NCBI RefSeq assembly: GCF_900113025.1
Contig: NZ_FONT01000002.1
Location: 149,460 to 213,459 of the forward strand
Source of the DNA: Alteribacillus iranensis
GTDB taxonomy: Bacteria > Bacillota > Bacilli > Bacillales > Marinococcaceae
DNA: 64,000 nucleotides
Direction: 5' to 3'
Shown here: positions 26,489 through 36,166 of the stretch, piece after piece
Numbering within the stretch: the stretch's first letter is position 1
How the letters are laid out: every line of letters starts with the position of its first letter
The notes under the pieces: model-generated
What the model was told of the DNA's origin: nothing
What the model saw: the letters and a program-made list of their open reading frames with translations, nothing else
Databases searched by the model: none
Program-made: the position numbers and the translations under genes

Positions 26489-27708
26489 CTCTGTTTATTT
26501 ATCTCTCTTGAAACTTGTACATAAGAATCCAGCCGATGTGCTTCCGCAAAAATATCGATATAAGGCAGAGCTTCTCTGATTCTTGTCAATTCAGGCTGAT
26601 AGCCCGGAGTGCCAAGCAATGGGTTGAACCAAAGGAGAAGAGACGTTTTCTTTTTGATTTCCTGTAACGCTTCTTTCATTTGTCCCGCTTCACTCGTATC
26701 TAACCCGTCACTCATAATAAGAACTATTGTGTTTCTCGTTAAATAAGCGTGACTGTACTGTTTCACAAATTCATTCAACGAATCGCCAATACACGTTCCA
26801 CTTCCCCATGTATCCTCATACATGTGAAGAGCAGGAAGATAACGCTCCTCCGTTTTTAATTGGGAGGTGACGTGGGTTAACGAGTTAGAAAACAGAAACG
26901 TTTCTGTGTATCTATGTTTCGCAGTTAAACAATACGCAAATTGTAAAAACCTTGGTGTGTAAGGAGCCATCGACCGACTACCGTCTCCCAACAATACAAT
27001 TTTCGCTTGCTCGGGCTTCTTTCCTTTAAACATAAGGTCGATAGGAACACCACCGGTATGCATACTGCGACGGATCGTCTTTCGTCCATGTAACAGCAGT
27101 CCATCAATGGATGACGTCCGACGGGATTGACGGAGTTTCAACGCTTTTATAAACCGGTACGCCGCTTTCTCCATTTTGTCCAAGTCGCTTTCAGGTATGA
27201 TCGCTTCTCGAGGTTTTTGGCTTTGCTTGTTCGCTTTCGCCGCCATAAATTGAATAGCCTGACCGAGTCCCTCGCTTGTGTTCTGTTGATCGGCCCCGTA
27301 AGAGAAAGAAGAAGACATCTCCTTGTTTTTCCCTTGCTTCCGCTTTGTTTTCGTCATGGGCTCGTCATTGGAGCCGGATTTTCTTTTATTGTGTGGGGAA
27401 TGGGGATCGGACTGCCCGTCCTTTGTTTTTCTTTTTTGCATCTCTCGCGTATCGTCTTTTTTTTCAAAATATTGATAAAAAACGTCTTCGAAAATAGGGA
27501 TATCTTCTTTCCCCGAACAAAGCACGGTTTGTAGTGCAAACTTAAACTGCTCATAGTTCGTGATGGCGACGGCTTCCAATGCTCGCAAACTATCGATTTC
27601 CTCCTGGATACCGACGAGAAGACCTTCCCGTCTCAGGGCTTGACAAAATAATAACACATATTCTGTCAAATTACCCGTTCTGGACAGGGGCTGGAACGAC
27701 AATATCAT
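26485..27708 (-). CDS. coxE: VWA domain protein, CoxE-like
   Basis: A 407-residue protein with a C-terminal von Willebrand A domain whose metal-ion site DGSRSM is in ILLGDGSRSMAPYT and which continues with VLIMSDGLDTSEAGQM. CoxE-type proteins work with a MoxR ATPase (encoded next, 27705-28583) to complete the active site of CO dehydrogenase-like enzymes. The N-terminal half carries a highly charged linker (EMQKRKTKDGQSDPHSPHNK). It overlaps both neighbours by 4 nt. Confidence 0.87.
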   Translation of the reverse strand: MILSFQPLSRTGNLTEYVLLFCQALRREGLLVGIQEEIDSLRALEAVAITNYEQFKFALQTVLCSGKEDIPIFEDVFYQYFEKKDDTREMQKRKTKDGQSDPHSPHNKRKSGSNDEPMTKTKRKQGKNKEMSSSFSYGADQQNTSEGLGQAIQFMAAKANKQSQKPREAIIPESDLDKMEKAAYRFIKALKLRQSRRTSSIDGLLLHGRKTIRRSMHTGGVPIDLMFKGKKPEQAKIVLLGDGSRSMAPYTPRFLQFAYCLTAKHRYTETFLFSNSLTHVTSQLKTEERYLPALHMYEDTWGSGTCIGDSLNEFVKQYSHAYLTRNTIVLIMSDGLDTSEAGQMKEALQEIKKKTSLLLWFNPLLGTPGYQPELTRIREALPYIDIFAEAHRLDSYVQVSREINKQR

Positions 27709-28583
27709 GGATGGAGCAACTCCTCTTCTTCTAGAACAGCCTCCACTGTTTTCCAGTCCTCTTTTCCTTTAATAAAGCACCCCAACGTCTCTGTCACAAT
27801 TTCTTTGTCGAGCTCGTTGACATGTAAATAAAGCAGCGATTCCGCCCAATCGAGGCTTTCCGCTCCTCCTGGTATTTTGGCAAGCGGCAGTGTCCGCAGC
27901 TTTTGCATAAAGGCAGCGATTTGGTCAGCGAGCTTCGCACTAATATCCGGGAAACGTTTTTTAATCATCGCGGTTTCTTTTTCAAAATCTGGGTAGTCCA
28001 CCCATTGATACAAACAGCGCCGGCGCAAGGCATCACTTAATTCACGCGTTCGATTTGAAGTTAAAATAATATAAGGACGCTCGTTGGCGCGAATCGTTCC
28101 CAGCTCAGGTATAGAAATTTGAAATTCAGCAAGCATTTCTAGGAGAAACGCTTCAAACTCTTCATCCGCTCGGTCGATTTCATCGATTAATAGCACGGGA
28201 GCTTTTTCTTCTTTTAACGCTTGCAGCAAAGGCCTCGTTAATAAAAAGTCTTCACTAAAGATCTCCTCTTTGATTTGAGTTGGATCGGCATTCGTTCCAT
28301 TCCTCATTTGGATATGAAGCATTTGTTTTGCGTAGTTCCACTCATACATGGCATGAGCGGCGTCTAGCCCTTCATAACATTGAAGTCTGATCAACTTCGT
28401 GTTTAACGATCGGGCGAGAACCTTCGCAAGTTCTGTTTTTCCGACTCCCGCAGGGCCTTCGATCAATAAAGGCTTTTGCAATGTCTTCACGAGATGTAAC
28501 GAAATAGCTACGGCATGGTCGGTAATGTATCCGTGCTGATCAAACTCTTCTTCAATTGAACGGATACCGTCTTGGATGCTCAT
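27705..28583 (-). CDS. coxD: MoxR-type AAA+ ATPase, CoxD-like
   Basis: About 292 residues from ATG 28583 (MSIQDGIRSIEEEF), which follows a GGAG-rich site; the frame extends to 28751 without a better start. It has Walker A EGPAGVGKTELAK, Walker B LLIDEIDRADEEFEAFLLE, and ILTSNRTRELSDALRRRC as sensor and arginine region. CoxD is the chaperone that matures the metal site of CO dehydrogenase-like enzymes together with CoxE. First gene of the accessory operon, 409 nt downstream of coxM. Confidence 0.88.
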   Translation of the reverse strand: MSIQDGIRSIEEEFDQHGYITDHAVAISLHLVKTLQKPLLIEGPAGVGKTELAKVLARSLNTKLIRLQCYEGLDAAHAMYEWNYAKQMLHIQMRNGTNADPTQIKEEIFSEDFLLTRPLLQALKEEKAPVLLIDEIDRADEEFEAFLLEMLAEFQISIPELGTIRANERPYIILTSNRTRELSDALRRRCLYQWVDYPDFEKETAMIKKRFPDISAKLADQIAAFMQKLRTLPLAKIPGGAESLDWAESLLYLHVNELDKEIVTETLGCFIKGKEDWKTVEAVLEEEELLHP

Positions 28584-28942
28584 CCCTCCACTCCTTTCTA
28601 TGTAAACAAATAAACAAAGATTATATTTAGGGGTAGTGACTCTTGATTGCATATTTATTTCTCCAAGGGCATGAACGTCTCCTGTTAGTAACGTTGAATA
28701 CTGGCACAGGAATGTCTGGGTCACTATTACAGACGGAAGAACAGTATACATTACCTTGGTGTTGAAAACTATGACTTCAAGGGCATCTAAATTGCTTGTT
28801 ATTTCCCTTGGGTTGGATTTCTTCTATTCCTAGGGCATTATCTACTTTTGTTCTTGACGTTGCATACGGATTCATGAACCTTTGTGTCACTATTCCAAGA
28901 GCCGGTGGGTGACCAATGGGCTTTCCCCATACAAGGAAAGGC

Positions 28943-28971
28943 AGGGGCACCACTTTTCACGTGCTGCCCCT
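28943..28971 (-). terminator. Hairpin downstream of coxM in the coxM-coxD gap
   Basis: AGGGGCA-C-CAC pairs with GTG-C-TGCCCCT (28943-28953 with 28961-28971), with a modest T-run in minus-strand RNA. The rest of the 28584-28992 gap holds no recognised gene; I found no convincing molybdenum-cofactor riboswitch. Confidence 0.5.
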
Positions 28972-28992
28972 AAGCCACTACCTATGTGTGAT

Positions 28993-29850
28993 TTACAGTA
29001 AAATCGATTTCAACGCACGTTCTGTATAAACTTTGCACAAGTTTTCACGGTATTCTGGTGACGCGAACAAGTCGCTTCCCATTTCTCCGTCGTCGGCCGC
29101 GAGCTTGGATGCTTCTTTGATCACTGCTTCGGATGGAGCTTTACCGAGCAGCTCTTCTTCGACAGATGTCGCTCGGAACGCCACGTCTCCGGCGCCCGTA
29201 ATTCCAACGCGAACGAAGTCAATGTTTCCATTGCTGTCCGTGCCAGCTACGGCTGCGACACCAACGACTGGGTAACCGGACGCAGGATGGAAATACTTCA
29301 AGTACGTCGATTTCGTATGAGTCGGAGGAATTTGGAAAGAAACCCCTGTTACAATGCTATCTTCCGGCATCATTGTGATTAATGGTCCAAGAATGAAGCT
29401 GTCGATGCCCATTGCTTGTTCGCCAAACTCGTTTGTAATCAGAACTTCCGCATCAAGTACGAAGGCAGCTGCCGGCAAGTCAGCGGCGGAGTCGGCGTGA
29501 ACGATGTTTCCACCCATGGTTCCTTTATTCCTGATTTGGATATCTCCAATTTGGCGTGCTGTCTCGGCAACGAGAGGGATATGTTCTTTGATGTCAGGAT
29601 GGATCGATACTTCTCTGTGCGTGTTCAAGGCACCAACGATGAGACGATCCCCTTCTTTTCTTACTTCTTTCAATGCATCGATACCGGTAATATCGATTAA
29701 CACTTGCGGCTCTGTTAACCTCATCTTCATCAATGGAAGTAAGCTGTGTCCTCCTGCTAACACTTTTCCTTCCCCATCGCTGTCTTTCAATTGTTGAATG
29801 GCTTCGTTTACGCTCTCCGCACGAACATAATCAAATGTTACTGGGATCAT
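28993..29850 (-). CDS. coxM: Molybdenum hydroxylase FAD subunit (CoxM-like)
   Basis: A 285-residue FAD-binding subunit of a CoxMSL-type enzyme. MIPVTFDYVRAESVNEAIQQL starts the FAD domain, with VLAGGHSLLPLMKMRL and IGDIQIRNKGTMGGNIVHADSAADLPAA as the two FAD motifs. The C-terminal CO-dehydrogenase flavoprotein domain ends ESPEYRENL-like (FASPEYRENLCKVYTERAL). It passes electrons from the 2Fe-2S subunit to the acceptor. It overlaps coxL by 4 nt. Confidence 0.92.
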   Translation of the reverse strand: MIPVTFDYVRAESVNEAIQQLKDSDGEGKVLAGGHSLLPLMKMRLTEPQVLIDITGIDALKEVRKEGDRLIVGALNTHREVSIHPDIKEHIPLVAETARQIGDIQIRNKGTMGGNIVHADSAADLPAAAFVLDAEVLITNEFGEQAMGIDSFILGPLITMMPEDSIVTGVSFQIPPTHTKSTYLKYFHPASGYPVVGVAAVAGTDSNGNIDFVRVGITGAGDVAFRATSVEEELLGKAPSEAVIKEASKLAADDGEMGSDLFASPEYRENLCKVYTERALKSILL

Positions 29851-32195
29851 TGATTACCCTCCTTTTCTTGAATGACTTTCCAAACTTTCTCCGGAGTAAG
29901 CGGCATCTCTACATCCGTTACACCGTAAACCGATAGAGCATCTACGACGGCATTCATTGCAGCAGCAATGGAAGCGGTTGTCCCGACTTCGCCGACCCCT
30001 TTGGCTCCTAACGGGTTTACCGGAGAAGGTGTCTCTGTAAAGTCCGATTCAATGGTAGGGAAGAAACGTGCTTTCGGTAAGGTGTAATCCATCAATGTAC
30101 CGGACACCAGCTGACCGTTGTCGTTGTAAACGGCACCTTCCCAAAGGGCTTGTCCTACTCCTTGAGCGACTCCTCCGTGTACTTGTCCTTCCGCAGTAAG
30201 AGGGTTAATCACGGTTCCTACGTCATCCACACATACGTAACGCTGCAAGTCAATTTCTCCTGTATCTTTGTCCACTTCGACGACAGCGACATGTGTTCCG
30301 AATGGAAAAACAAAGTTCTCTGGTTTAAAGAAATACTGTGCTTCTAATGACGGTTCCATTCCTTCTGGCAAATTCCAAGCCATGTTGGCAGAATGAGCAA
30401 TGTCTTTAAACGCTCTTTCTTTTCCAGGTACTCCTTTGACAGAGAATGTGCCGTTTTCAAATTCGACATCTTCTTCTGCTACTTCCAGCTCATGAGCCGC
30501 AATTTTTTTCGCTTTCTCTACGACGCGGTCTGCAGCAAACGATACTGCAGCACCACCGACAGCAGTCGATCGGGATCCGTATGTTCCCCAGCCCATCGAT
30601 ACTGATTTCGTATCACTAAACACAAATTCAATGTCTTCGATAGGAATACCAAGCTTATCTGCGACCACTTGGCTGAATGTTGTATCGTGCCCTTGCCCGT
30701 GAGGTGACGTTCCACAGAATACGGTTACCTTTCCGGAAGGATGGACACGTACGGTAGAGTTCTCCCATGTTCCGCCTTGGAACCCAACGGCACCAACGAC
30801 TTCAGAAGGACCGAATCCACACATTTCAACGTACGTAGAAAAGCCGATTCCCATCAACTTTCCTTCTTTACGTTTTCTCTCTTGTTCTTTTCTTAACTCT
30901 TCATAATTGAGTGTTTCTAACGCTTTATTCAATGGCTTTTCATAATCTCCGCTATCATACAAAAGCCCTTGTGCGTTTTGATAAGGGAACGCTTCTTTTT
31001 TAACAAAGTTTTTCTTTCTTAATTCCACAGGATCCATACCGACTTCGCGTGCAAACAAGTCGACGATTCTTTCAATCTGATACGTCGATTCTGGTTTACC
31101 AGCTCCGCGGTAGGCATCTGTAGGCGTTGTGTTTGTATATACGCCAGTCGTTTCACAGGCAGCGTAAGGGATATCATAAGTACCGGTGATCATCATGCCA
31201 AAGTCAATAGTAGACACGCCAGCGCCCATTGTAGATAAGTATGCGCCTAAGTTAGCTGTATTTTTGACGTGAATCGCTTCTAGTGTCCCATCTTTTTTAC
31301 CAGCAAGTTCTACCTCAATGATTTCATCACGGCCCGCGTTAGCAGCGGTATAATGTTCACTGCGTTCTTCAATCCATTTCACAGGTTTTCCGATTTCACG
31401 CGATGCAAAAGCAACGAGGGCTTCGTCTGGATATACACCAATCTTTCCTCCAAATCCACCGCCAATATCAGGAGCAATGACTTGGAACTTCGCTTCAGAA
31501 ATACCAAGCACTTCAGCAAGAACCATACGGTGTATGTGAGGGTTTTGAGAGGAACACCACAGTGTCAACTCCCCACTTCCCGGATTGTACTGGGCCACTG
31601 CTGCTCTTGGCTCGATCGGACTCGGGAATACGCGCTGCACATAAAAGCTTTCTTTCACGACAACTTCGGCATTTTCCATGACACCTTCAGGAATTTCTCC
31701 TGCTTTCCATTGGAGAGCTATGTTATTTTCAATATCATCATGAAGAAGAGGGGCATCTTCTTTCATGGCTTCTTTTTGACCTACGACTGCTGGTAACTCT
31801 TCGTATTCCACTTCAATTAATTCCGCTGCATCTTTTACCGCATAACGGTCGTCGGCAATAACTAACGCAACACCATCTCCTACGTAGCGAACACGGTCAA
31901 TCGCCAACGGGTATTGAGGAGGCTCTTTTAAATTACATCCAGGGACATACCAAGACGTTGGGACAGGACCTACTTTCCCTTCCAAATCTTTTCCGGTGTA
32001 AACGGCCACAACGTTCGGATGGTTAAGTGCTTCTTCCACGTGGATCTTTTTGATTTTCGCGTGCGCACTTGTGCTCCGGACGACTGTCGCGTGAAGCATA
32101 CCAGGGAGAACGATATCATCGGAATAGCGACCGTTCCCTGTAAGAAGACGGGAATCTTCTTTTCTTTTTACGGACGTACCAACCACTTTACTCAT
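29847..32195 (-). CDS. coxL: Molybdenum hydroxylase large subunit, form II CoxL-like
   Basis: The 782-residue catalytic subunit binding the molybdopterin cytosine dinucleotide. It opens VGTSVKRKEDSRLLTGNGRYSDDI and contains APDIGGGFGGK and CGTSPHGQGHDT cofactor segments and the final GAKGVGEVGTT with the active-site Glu. The active-site loop near residue 370 is AYRGAGK. True CO dehydrogenases (form I) have AYxCSFR; form II enzymes have AYRGAGR. So this is a form II enzyme, with Lys in place of Arg, and CO is probably not its substrate. It overlaps coxS by 8 nt and coxM by 4 nt. Confidence 0.92.
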   Translation of the reverse strand: MSKVVGTSVKRKEDSRLLTGNGRYSDDIVLPGMLHATVVRSTSAHAKIKKIHVEEALNHPNVVAVYTGKDLEGKVGPVPTSWYVPGCNLKEPPQYPLAIDRVRYVGDGVALVIADDRYAVKDAAELIEVEYEELPAVVGQKEAMKEDAPLLHDDIENNIALQWKAGEIPEGVMENAEVVVKESFYVQRVFPSPIEPRAAVAQYNPGSGELTLWCSSQNPHIHRMVLAEVLGISEAKFQVIAPDIGGGFGGKIGVYPDEALVAFASREIGKPVKWIEERSEHYTAANAGRDEIIEVELAGKKDGTLEAIHVKNTANLGAYLSTMGAGVSTIDFGMMITGTYDIPYAACETTGVYTNTTPTDAYRGAGKPESTYQIERIVDLFAREVGMDPVELRKKNFVKKEAFPYQNAQGLLYDSGDYEKPLNKALETLNYEELRKEQERKRKEGKLMGIGFSTYVEMCGFGPSEVVGAVGFQGGTWENSTVRVHPSGKVTVFCGTSPHGQGHDTTFSQVVADKLGIPIEDIEFVFSDTKSVSMGWGTYGSRSTAVGGAAVSFAADRVVEKAKKIAAHELEVAEEDVEFENGTFSVKGVPGKERAFKDIAHSANMAWNLPEGMEPSLEAQYFFKPENFVFPFGTHVAVVEVDKDTGEIDLQRYVCVDDVGTVINPLTAEGQVHGGVAQGVGQALWEGAVYNDNGQLVSGTLMDYTLPKARFFPTIESDFTETPSPVNPLGAKGVGEVGTTASIAAAMNAVVDALSVYGVTDVEMPLTPEKVWKVIQEKEGNQ

Positions 32196-32721
32196 TGTGA
32201 GTTCCCTCCCCCACTAATTGCTGGCTGTTTAAGTCGATACCAGATTCTTGAATGATAGTTGCGGCTTTTTGAATCGCAGAAATGATAAATTGATAGCCTG
32301 TGCAACGACAAATGACACCTTCGAGCCCTTCGCGAATTTCTTCTTCCGTCGGATTTGGGTTTTCCTTCAAGAGACCAAGGGCTGCGATCATGACACCAGG
32401 TGTACAGTAGCCGCACTGCAGACCGTGCTCTTCCCAAAAGCTTTGCTGCATCGGGTGAAGGTCGTTTGCTGTTCCAAGCCCTTCGACGGTTGTAATCTCG
32501 GAACCATCTGCTTGAACGGCAAGCGTCGTACAGGATTTTACAATATCCCCATCGACCATGACCGTACAAGCACCGCACTGACTTGTATCACACCCGACGT
32601 GAGTTCCAGTCAAGCCAAGATCATCACGCAAATAGTGAACGAGCAATTTTCTAGGCTCCACTTCTGCACTGCATGCTTGTCCGTTTGCTGTCACTGATAC
32701 ATTCCTTTTCTCAACTGCCAT
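32188..32721 (-). CDS. coxS: Molybdenum hydroxylase [2Fe-2S] subunit (CoxS-like)
   Basis: A 177-residue iron-sulfur subunit with two clusters. The plant-type N-terminal cluster uses GCDTSQCGACTVMVDG and a following KSC; the C-terminal helical domain uses CGYCTPGVM and ICRCTGYQ. It moves electrons from the molybdenum site to FAD. There is a C-terminal extension after the second cluster (ESGIDLNSQQLVGEGTHNE). It overlaps coxL by 8 nt and coxG by 1 nt. Confidence 0.94.
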   Translation of the reverse strand: MAVEKRNVSVTANGQACSAEVEPRKLLVHYLRDDLGLTGTHVGCDTSQCGACTVMVDGDIVKSCTTLAVQADGSEITTVEGLGTANDLHPMQQSFWEEHGLQCGYCTPGVMIAALGLLKENPNPTEEEIREGLEGVICRCTGYQFIISAIQKAATIIQESGIDLNSQQLVGEGTHNE

Positions 32722-33185
32722 TACATACCCTCCAATAAGCTCGCGATTTTTTTCGCTTCTTTCTCAATGTCTTTGAAGAACTGTCCCATCACTACTTTGG
32801 CAACACCGCTCATGACGCGCTGTCCCGCTGTAGCAAGGACACCTGTAACTTCCACATCCGCACTGCAATGAAGCGTCGTGCTGTCGCCTTCTTCCACTAA
32901 TTCCATCGCTGCGTCCCCGTTGAATTTACCGGGCTTTCCTTGTCCTTCTACCAACAGTCGATAAGAATCTGGTTCATTAATATCCACCTGGCTTACCTTT
33001 GCTGTGAACACCCCCTTTACTGGGCCAATGTTAATACCTAGTTCTGCGTCATACACATTCTCTTCGACTTCTTCAAATTTCTTGCATCCTGGTAAAGCAC
33101 TTTTCAAAACTTCATTGTTTTGTAGAGTACTCCACAAAGTGTCCTTCGAGATTCCTTTAAATGTGTGTGATGATGTAATATCCAA
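32721..33185 (-). CDS. coxG: CoxG family protein (SRPBCC fold)
   Basis: A 154-residue START/SRPBCC-fold protein. FKGISKDTLWSTLQNNEVLKSALPGCKKFEEVEENVY and the ending GQFFKDIEKEA are typical of CoxG, which helps attach CO dehydrogenase-type enzymes to the membrane. It is the first gene of the coxG-S-L-M operon; moaA begins about 60 nt upstream on the same strand, so it may be co-transcribed. Confidence 0.88.
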   Translation of the reverse strand: MDITSSHTFKGISKDTLWSTLQNNEVLKSALPGCKKFEEVEENVYDAELGINIGPVKGVFTAKVSQVDINEPDSYRLLVEGQGKPGKFNGDAAMELVEEGDSTTLHCSADVEVTGVLATAGQRVMSGVAKVVMGQFFKDIEKEAKKIASLLEGM

Positions 33186-33243
33186 CAGTAAAATCCCCTT
33201 TCATGTTGGAATAAAATAGTAGAGTTAGGATATAACAAACGTG

Positions 33244-34257
33244 TTATCCGCCAATATATGACATTTCAATTTTCTTCCTTCGTTTGCCGTTTTTCCTGTC
33301 CCCACCTCCTCTCTCTTCAGAGTAACGATCCGTACGTCCGTTCCAAATGGAAGCTATATGTTCTTTCACTTCCAGATCTGTTGCGTCGGAGCGAAGGAGA
33401 CGTTTGATGTCGTGTCCTCCTGTCGCAAATAAACATGTATACATCTGACCGTTCGCTGACAACCTTGCTCTCGTGCAAGACCCGCAAAATGTATCCGTTA
33501 CGGAAGAAATGATGCCAATTTCTTTATCGGTGCCTTTGTAAGTAAAACGGCTGGCCACCTCCCCAAAGTAACGAGGGTCTGCAGGTTCGAGAGGCATTTC
33601 TTTGTGGATTAAGTCCAGGATTTCTTGTTTCGTAATGACTTTTTCCATGTTCCACTCGTTATAGTTACCGACATCCATGAATTCAATAAAACGCAGAATA
33701 TGATCGGTGTCGCGGAAATGCCGTGCCATTGGCAAGATGTCTTGGTCGTTCACCCCTTTTTGCACGACCATGTTCACTTTCACTTGGATGCCCTCTGAAG
33801 CGGCAGCCTCTATCCCTTCGAGTACGTCTCGAACCGAGTGGTGTCGGCTGTTCAAGCGATGAAACACCCTGTCATCCAAGGTGTCCAAACTAACATTCAC
33901 ACGTTGCAAACCCGCCTCTTTTAAATCTTTACTTAGCCTCTTAAGCATCGTACCGTTTGTCGTGAGTGCGATGTCTTCTATGCCCTCTATGCGGCTTAGC
34001 GACTGAATGAGCGTCGGTATATCTTTTCTTAATAACGGCTCCCCGCCACTAATTCGTATCTTTTTCACTCCTAATGGCACGAGTAGCCGAACCGTACGTT
34101 CGATTTCCTCAAAACTTAAAATTTCTTCTCGCGGCAGGAAAGGATAGTCCTTGCCGAATATCTCTTCGGGCATGCAATACGTGCAACGGAAATTACAGCG
34201 GTCTGTCACAGAAATCCGTAAGTCACGAAGCGGCCGTTGGTAAGAATCATGAATCAT
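33244..34257 (-). CDS. moaA: GTP 3',8-cyclase MoaA
   Basis: A 337-residue radical-SAM enzyme, first step of molybdopterin synthesis. The SAM cluster cysteines are C21, C25 and C28 in [20 protein letters not shown] follows, and the C-terminal substrate cluster is in [10 protein letters not shown]...TCLFATGG. The chain ends in the Gly-Gly needed for activity with MoaC (SYIGG). No moaC or moaB lies in the window. The stretch before the end is unusually basic and glycine-rich ([14 protein letters not shown]). Confidence 0.94.
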   Translation of the reverse strand: MIHDSYQRPLRDLRISVTDRCNFRCTYCMPEEIFGKDYPFLPREEILSFEEIERTVRLLVPLGVKKIRISGGEPLLRKDIPTLIQSLSRIEGIEDIALTTNGTMLKRLSKDLKEAGLQRVNVSLDTLDDRVFHRLNSRHHSVRDVLEGIEAAASEGIQVKVNMVVQKGVNDQDILPMARHFRDTDHILRFIEFMDVGNYNEWNMEKVITKQEILDLIHKEMPLEPADPRYFGEVASRFTYKGTDKEIGIISSVTDTFCGSCTRARLSANGQMYTCLFATGGHDIKRLLRSDATDLEVKEHIASIWNGRTDRYSEERGGGDRKNGKRRKKIEMSYIGG

Positions 34258-34455
34258 ATGACGCCTCCTTTCATGAAAAGCGTAAATGACTTAGCTTACA
34301 TGGAATGTGATGCCTTTCATATCGCAACTAGACTTTGCTAACATTTTGTTTATTTTTAAGAAACTGAAACCGAAAACTAAAAAAATTTGAAATTGATTGT
34401 TTTACCTATCTGATTTATGATAAATGACATACATTATCAGAAAGGAGCTCCTCGT

Positions 34456-35472
34456 ATGAGTGCTGACCGTTACTCCCGTCATGTTCTCGTCCCATCGATT
34501 GGAAAAGAAGGTCAACGCAAGCTGCAGCACGCCTCCATTCTCATTATCGGAGGGGGTGCGCTCGGAAGCCATACCGCTGAAATGTGTGCTCGTATGGGAA
34601 TTGCCAGCATGACGATCATTGACCGCGACTATGTCGAGCTAAGCAACCTTCAGCGTCAAACCCTTTTTACAGAACAAGATGTGGCACAAAAAGAAGCAAA
34701 AGCCTTTGCCCTCGAAAAACATTTAAAGAAAATTAACTCAACGATCGACATCAAAGGGGTAGTCACCGATCTCACCAAAGATGAAATGGGTCACTATGTC
34801 GCAGACGCCGACCTCGTTCTTGATTGTACGGACAATTTTGACATCCGCTTTCTCATCAATGAAGCGTGCATCCTCCACGAAAAAAAGTGGATTTATGCTT
34901 CCTGTGCTGGCACATACGGTAATATTGTCCCGATTCAACCAGAAGTAACTCCCTGTCTCGATTGTTTGTTAAGCGATACTCCTTTTTTAAACGGAGCAAG
35001 CTGTGACTTAATTGGGGTGCAAACGACATTAGTCCCTTTTATTACTAGTATCCAGTGCTCGATCATGGTTCGAATGCTTATCGAAGAAGAAGATTTTGAT
35101 GATTATTACTTTTACCAAGTCGATTCTTGGAAACTCGAGATGAATAAATTTAACCTTTCTCGAAAAGAAAATTGTCCTTCTTGCGTGAAAAAGGAATATA
35201 ACTATTTACATAAACCTTTTTCGGAAGAAGCCATGCAGCTTTGCGGCCGAGACACCGTCCAATTTCGAACGACCATTCAAAACGGCACTGATTTTCATCA
35301 AGTGGCCGATTACTTAGAACAGCATGCCATTCCATACAAAAGCAATGCATTTATTCTGTCTTTCACGTATGAAAATCATCCGTTTACTCTCTTTAAAGAC
35401 GGAAGAATGCTGATTCACAAAGTAGACAGTAAAGAAGCTGCCAAAAAGATATATTACCAGCTATTTCAGTAA
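34456..35472 (+). CDS. moeB: MoeB/ThiF/HesA family adenylyltransferase
   Basis: A 338-residue E1-like enzyme that adenylates the Gly-Gly end of a sulfur carrier, here probably MoaD. ATG 34456 (MSADRYSRHVLVPSIGKEGQ) follows AAAGGAG; an upstream ATG at 34417 lacks a site. The ATP motif is IIGGGALGSHTAEM, then DYVELSNLQRQTLF, and zinc Cys pairs are in CLDCL and CPSCV. A C-terminal extension of about 85 residues follows the zinc pair. It is on the plus strand, convergent with moaD-moaE-moeA. Confidence 0.88.
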   Translation: MSADRYSRHVLVPSIGKEGQRKLQHASILIIGGGALGSHTAEMCARMGIASMTIIDRDYVELSNLQRQTLFTEQDVAQKEAKAFALEKHLKKINSTIDIKGVVTDLTKDEMGHYVADADLVLDCTDNFDIRFLINEACILHEKKWIYASCAGTYGNIVPIQPEVTPCLDCLLSDTPFLNGASCDLIGVQTTLVPFITSIQCSIMVRMLIEEEDFDDYYFYQVDSWKLEMNKFNLSRKENCPSCVKKEYNYLHKPFSEEAMQLCGRDTVQFRTTIQNGTDFHQVADYLEQHAIPYKSNAFILSFTYENHPFTLFKDGRMLIHKVDSKEAAKKIYYQLFQ

Positions 35473-35486
35473 TCTCTCAGCAGTTA

Positions 35487-35730
35487 TCAACCGCCGCTCA
35501 CCGGTGGGATAACTGCTATTTCTTGTTTTGCTTCCAGCGGGTCGTCATCTTGTTTAAAGGTCATATCTACGGCGATTTTGCATTGAGACACATCGTTCGC
35601 AAGAGATGGATATTTTCTTTTTAACTCTTCTTTCAATTCCTCGATCGTCTCCAAACGAGAGATGTTCATTGTGTCTTTATCATCCCAGCTTTTCCTCTAA
35701 ATAAGCGAAAAACTTAATGGTTACCGTCAT
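35487..35730 (-). pseudogene. moaD: moaD, frameshifted
   Basis: MoaD is the small sulfur carrier subunit of molybdopterin synthase. Minus-strand ATG 35730 reads MTVTIKFFAYLEEKLG and then hits a stop; the next frame continues DDKDTMNISRLETIEELKEEL and ends PPVSGG with the essential Gly-Gly. The footprint is 244 nt, one more than 81 codons, so one extra base, most simply in the GGG at 35684-35686, breaks the gene. A shortened protein from ATG 35666 could still be made but lacks the first strand. It overlaps moaE by 17 nt. A sequence error is possible. Confidence 0.82.
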
Positions 35731-36139
35731 CACGAATCCCTCCCCATCTCACCTTGTCGTGATCAAATTCTTTTTTCCAGATAGGTACTCGTTTTTTCAA
35801 TTCCTCAATAATGTACCGAGAGCCCTCGTAAGCTTCGGGTCGGTGTGGGGTAGAAACACCTATCAGCACCGCAATGTCACTCACTTCTAATCTTCCAAGC
35901 CGGTGAACGACAATGATATCTGCCTTAAAACGGCTTTCTACTTCTTCCGCTAAGCTTCTCAGCTCCTGTATGGCCATCTCTTCATAGGCGTAATATTCGA
36001 TGGCTGTCGTTTGTACATCTTCCGTGATGTCACGGATCGTACCGGCGAACAAGTTGTTCCCGCCATGATGCGGGTTTGAAATTTTGTTGAAAAACTCGCC
36101 AATATCAATCGGTTCATATTGTAGTTTCACATCTATCAT
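35714..36139 (-). CDS. moaE: Molybdopterin synthase catalytic subunit MoaE
   Basis: A 141-residue protein of usual MoaE length. NPHHGGNNLFAGTIRDITED near the N-terminus and the later HRLGRLEVSDIAVLIGVSTPHR, ELKKRVPIWKKE are the family's conserved segments, with the catalytic Lys in VPIWKKE. It inserts dithiolene sulfur using thiocarboxylated MoaD. The downstream moaD is frameshifted, so molybdopterin synthase may be impaired unless another moaD exists elsewhere. It lies 27 nt downstream of moeA. Confidence 0.94.
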   Translation of the reverse strand: MIDVKLQYEPIDIGEFFNKISNPHHGGNNLFAGTIRDITEDVQTTAIEYYAYEEMAIQELRSLAEEVESRFKADIIVVHRLGRLEVSDIAVLIGVSTPHRPEAYEGSRYIIEELKKRVPIWKKEFDHDKVRWGGIRDDGNH

Positions 36140-36166
36140 ATGCCTGCCCCTTTATTCGCTCGTGCT

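Noticed and set aside
28584-28992. Molybdenum-cofactor riboswitch between coxM and coxD
   Set aside because: A GC-rich hairpin is present, but the conserved layout of the known Moco motif could not be recognised; a terminator is enough to explain it.
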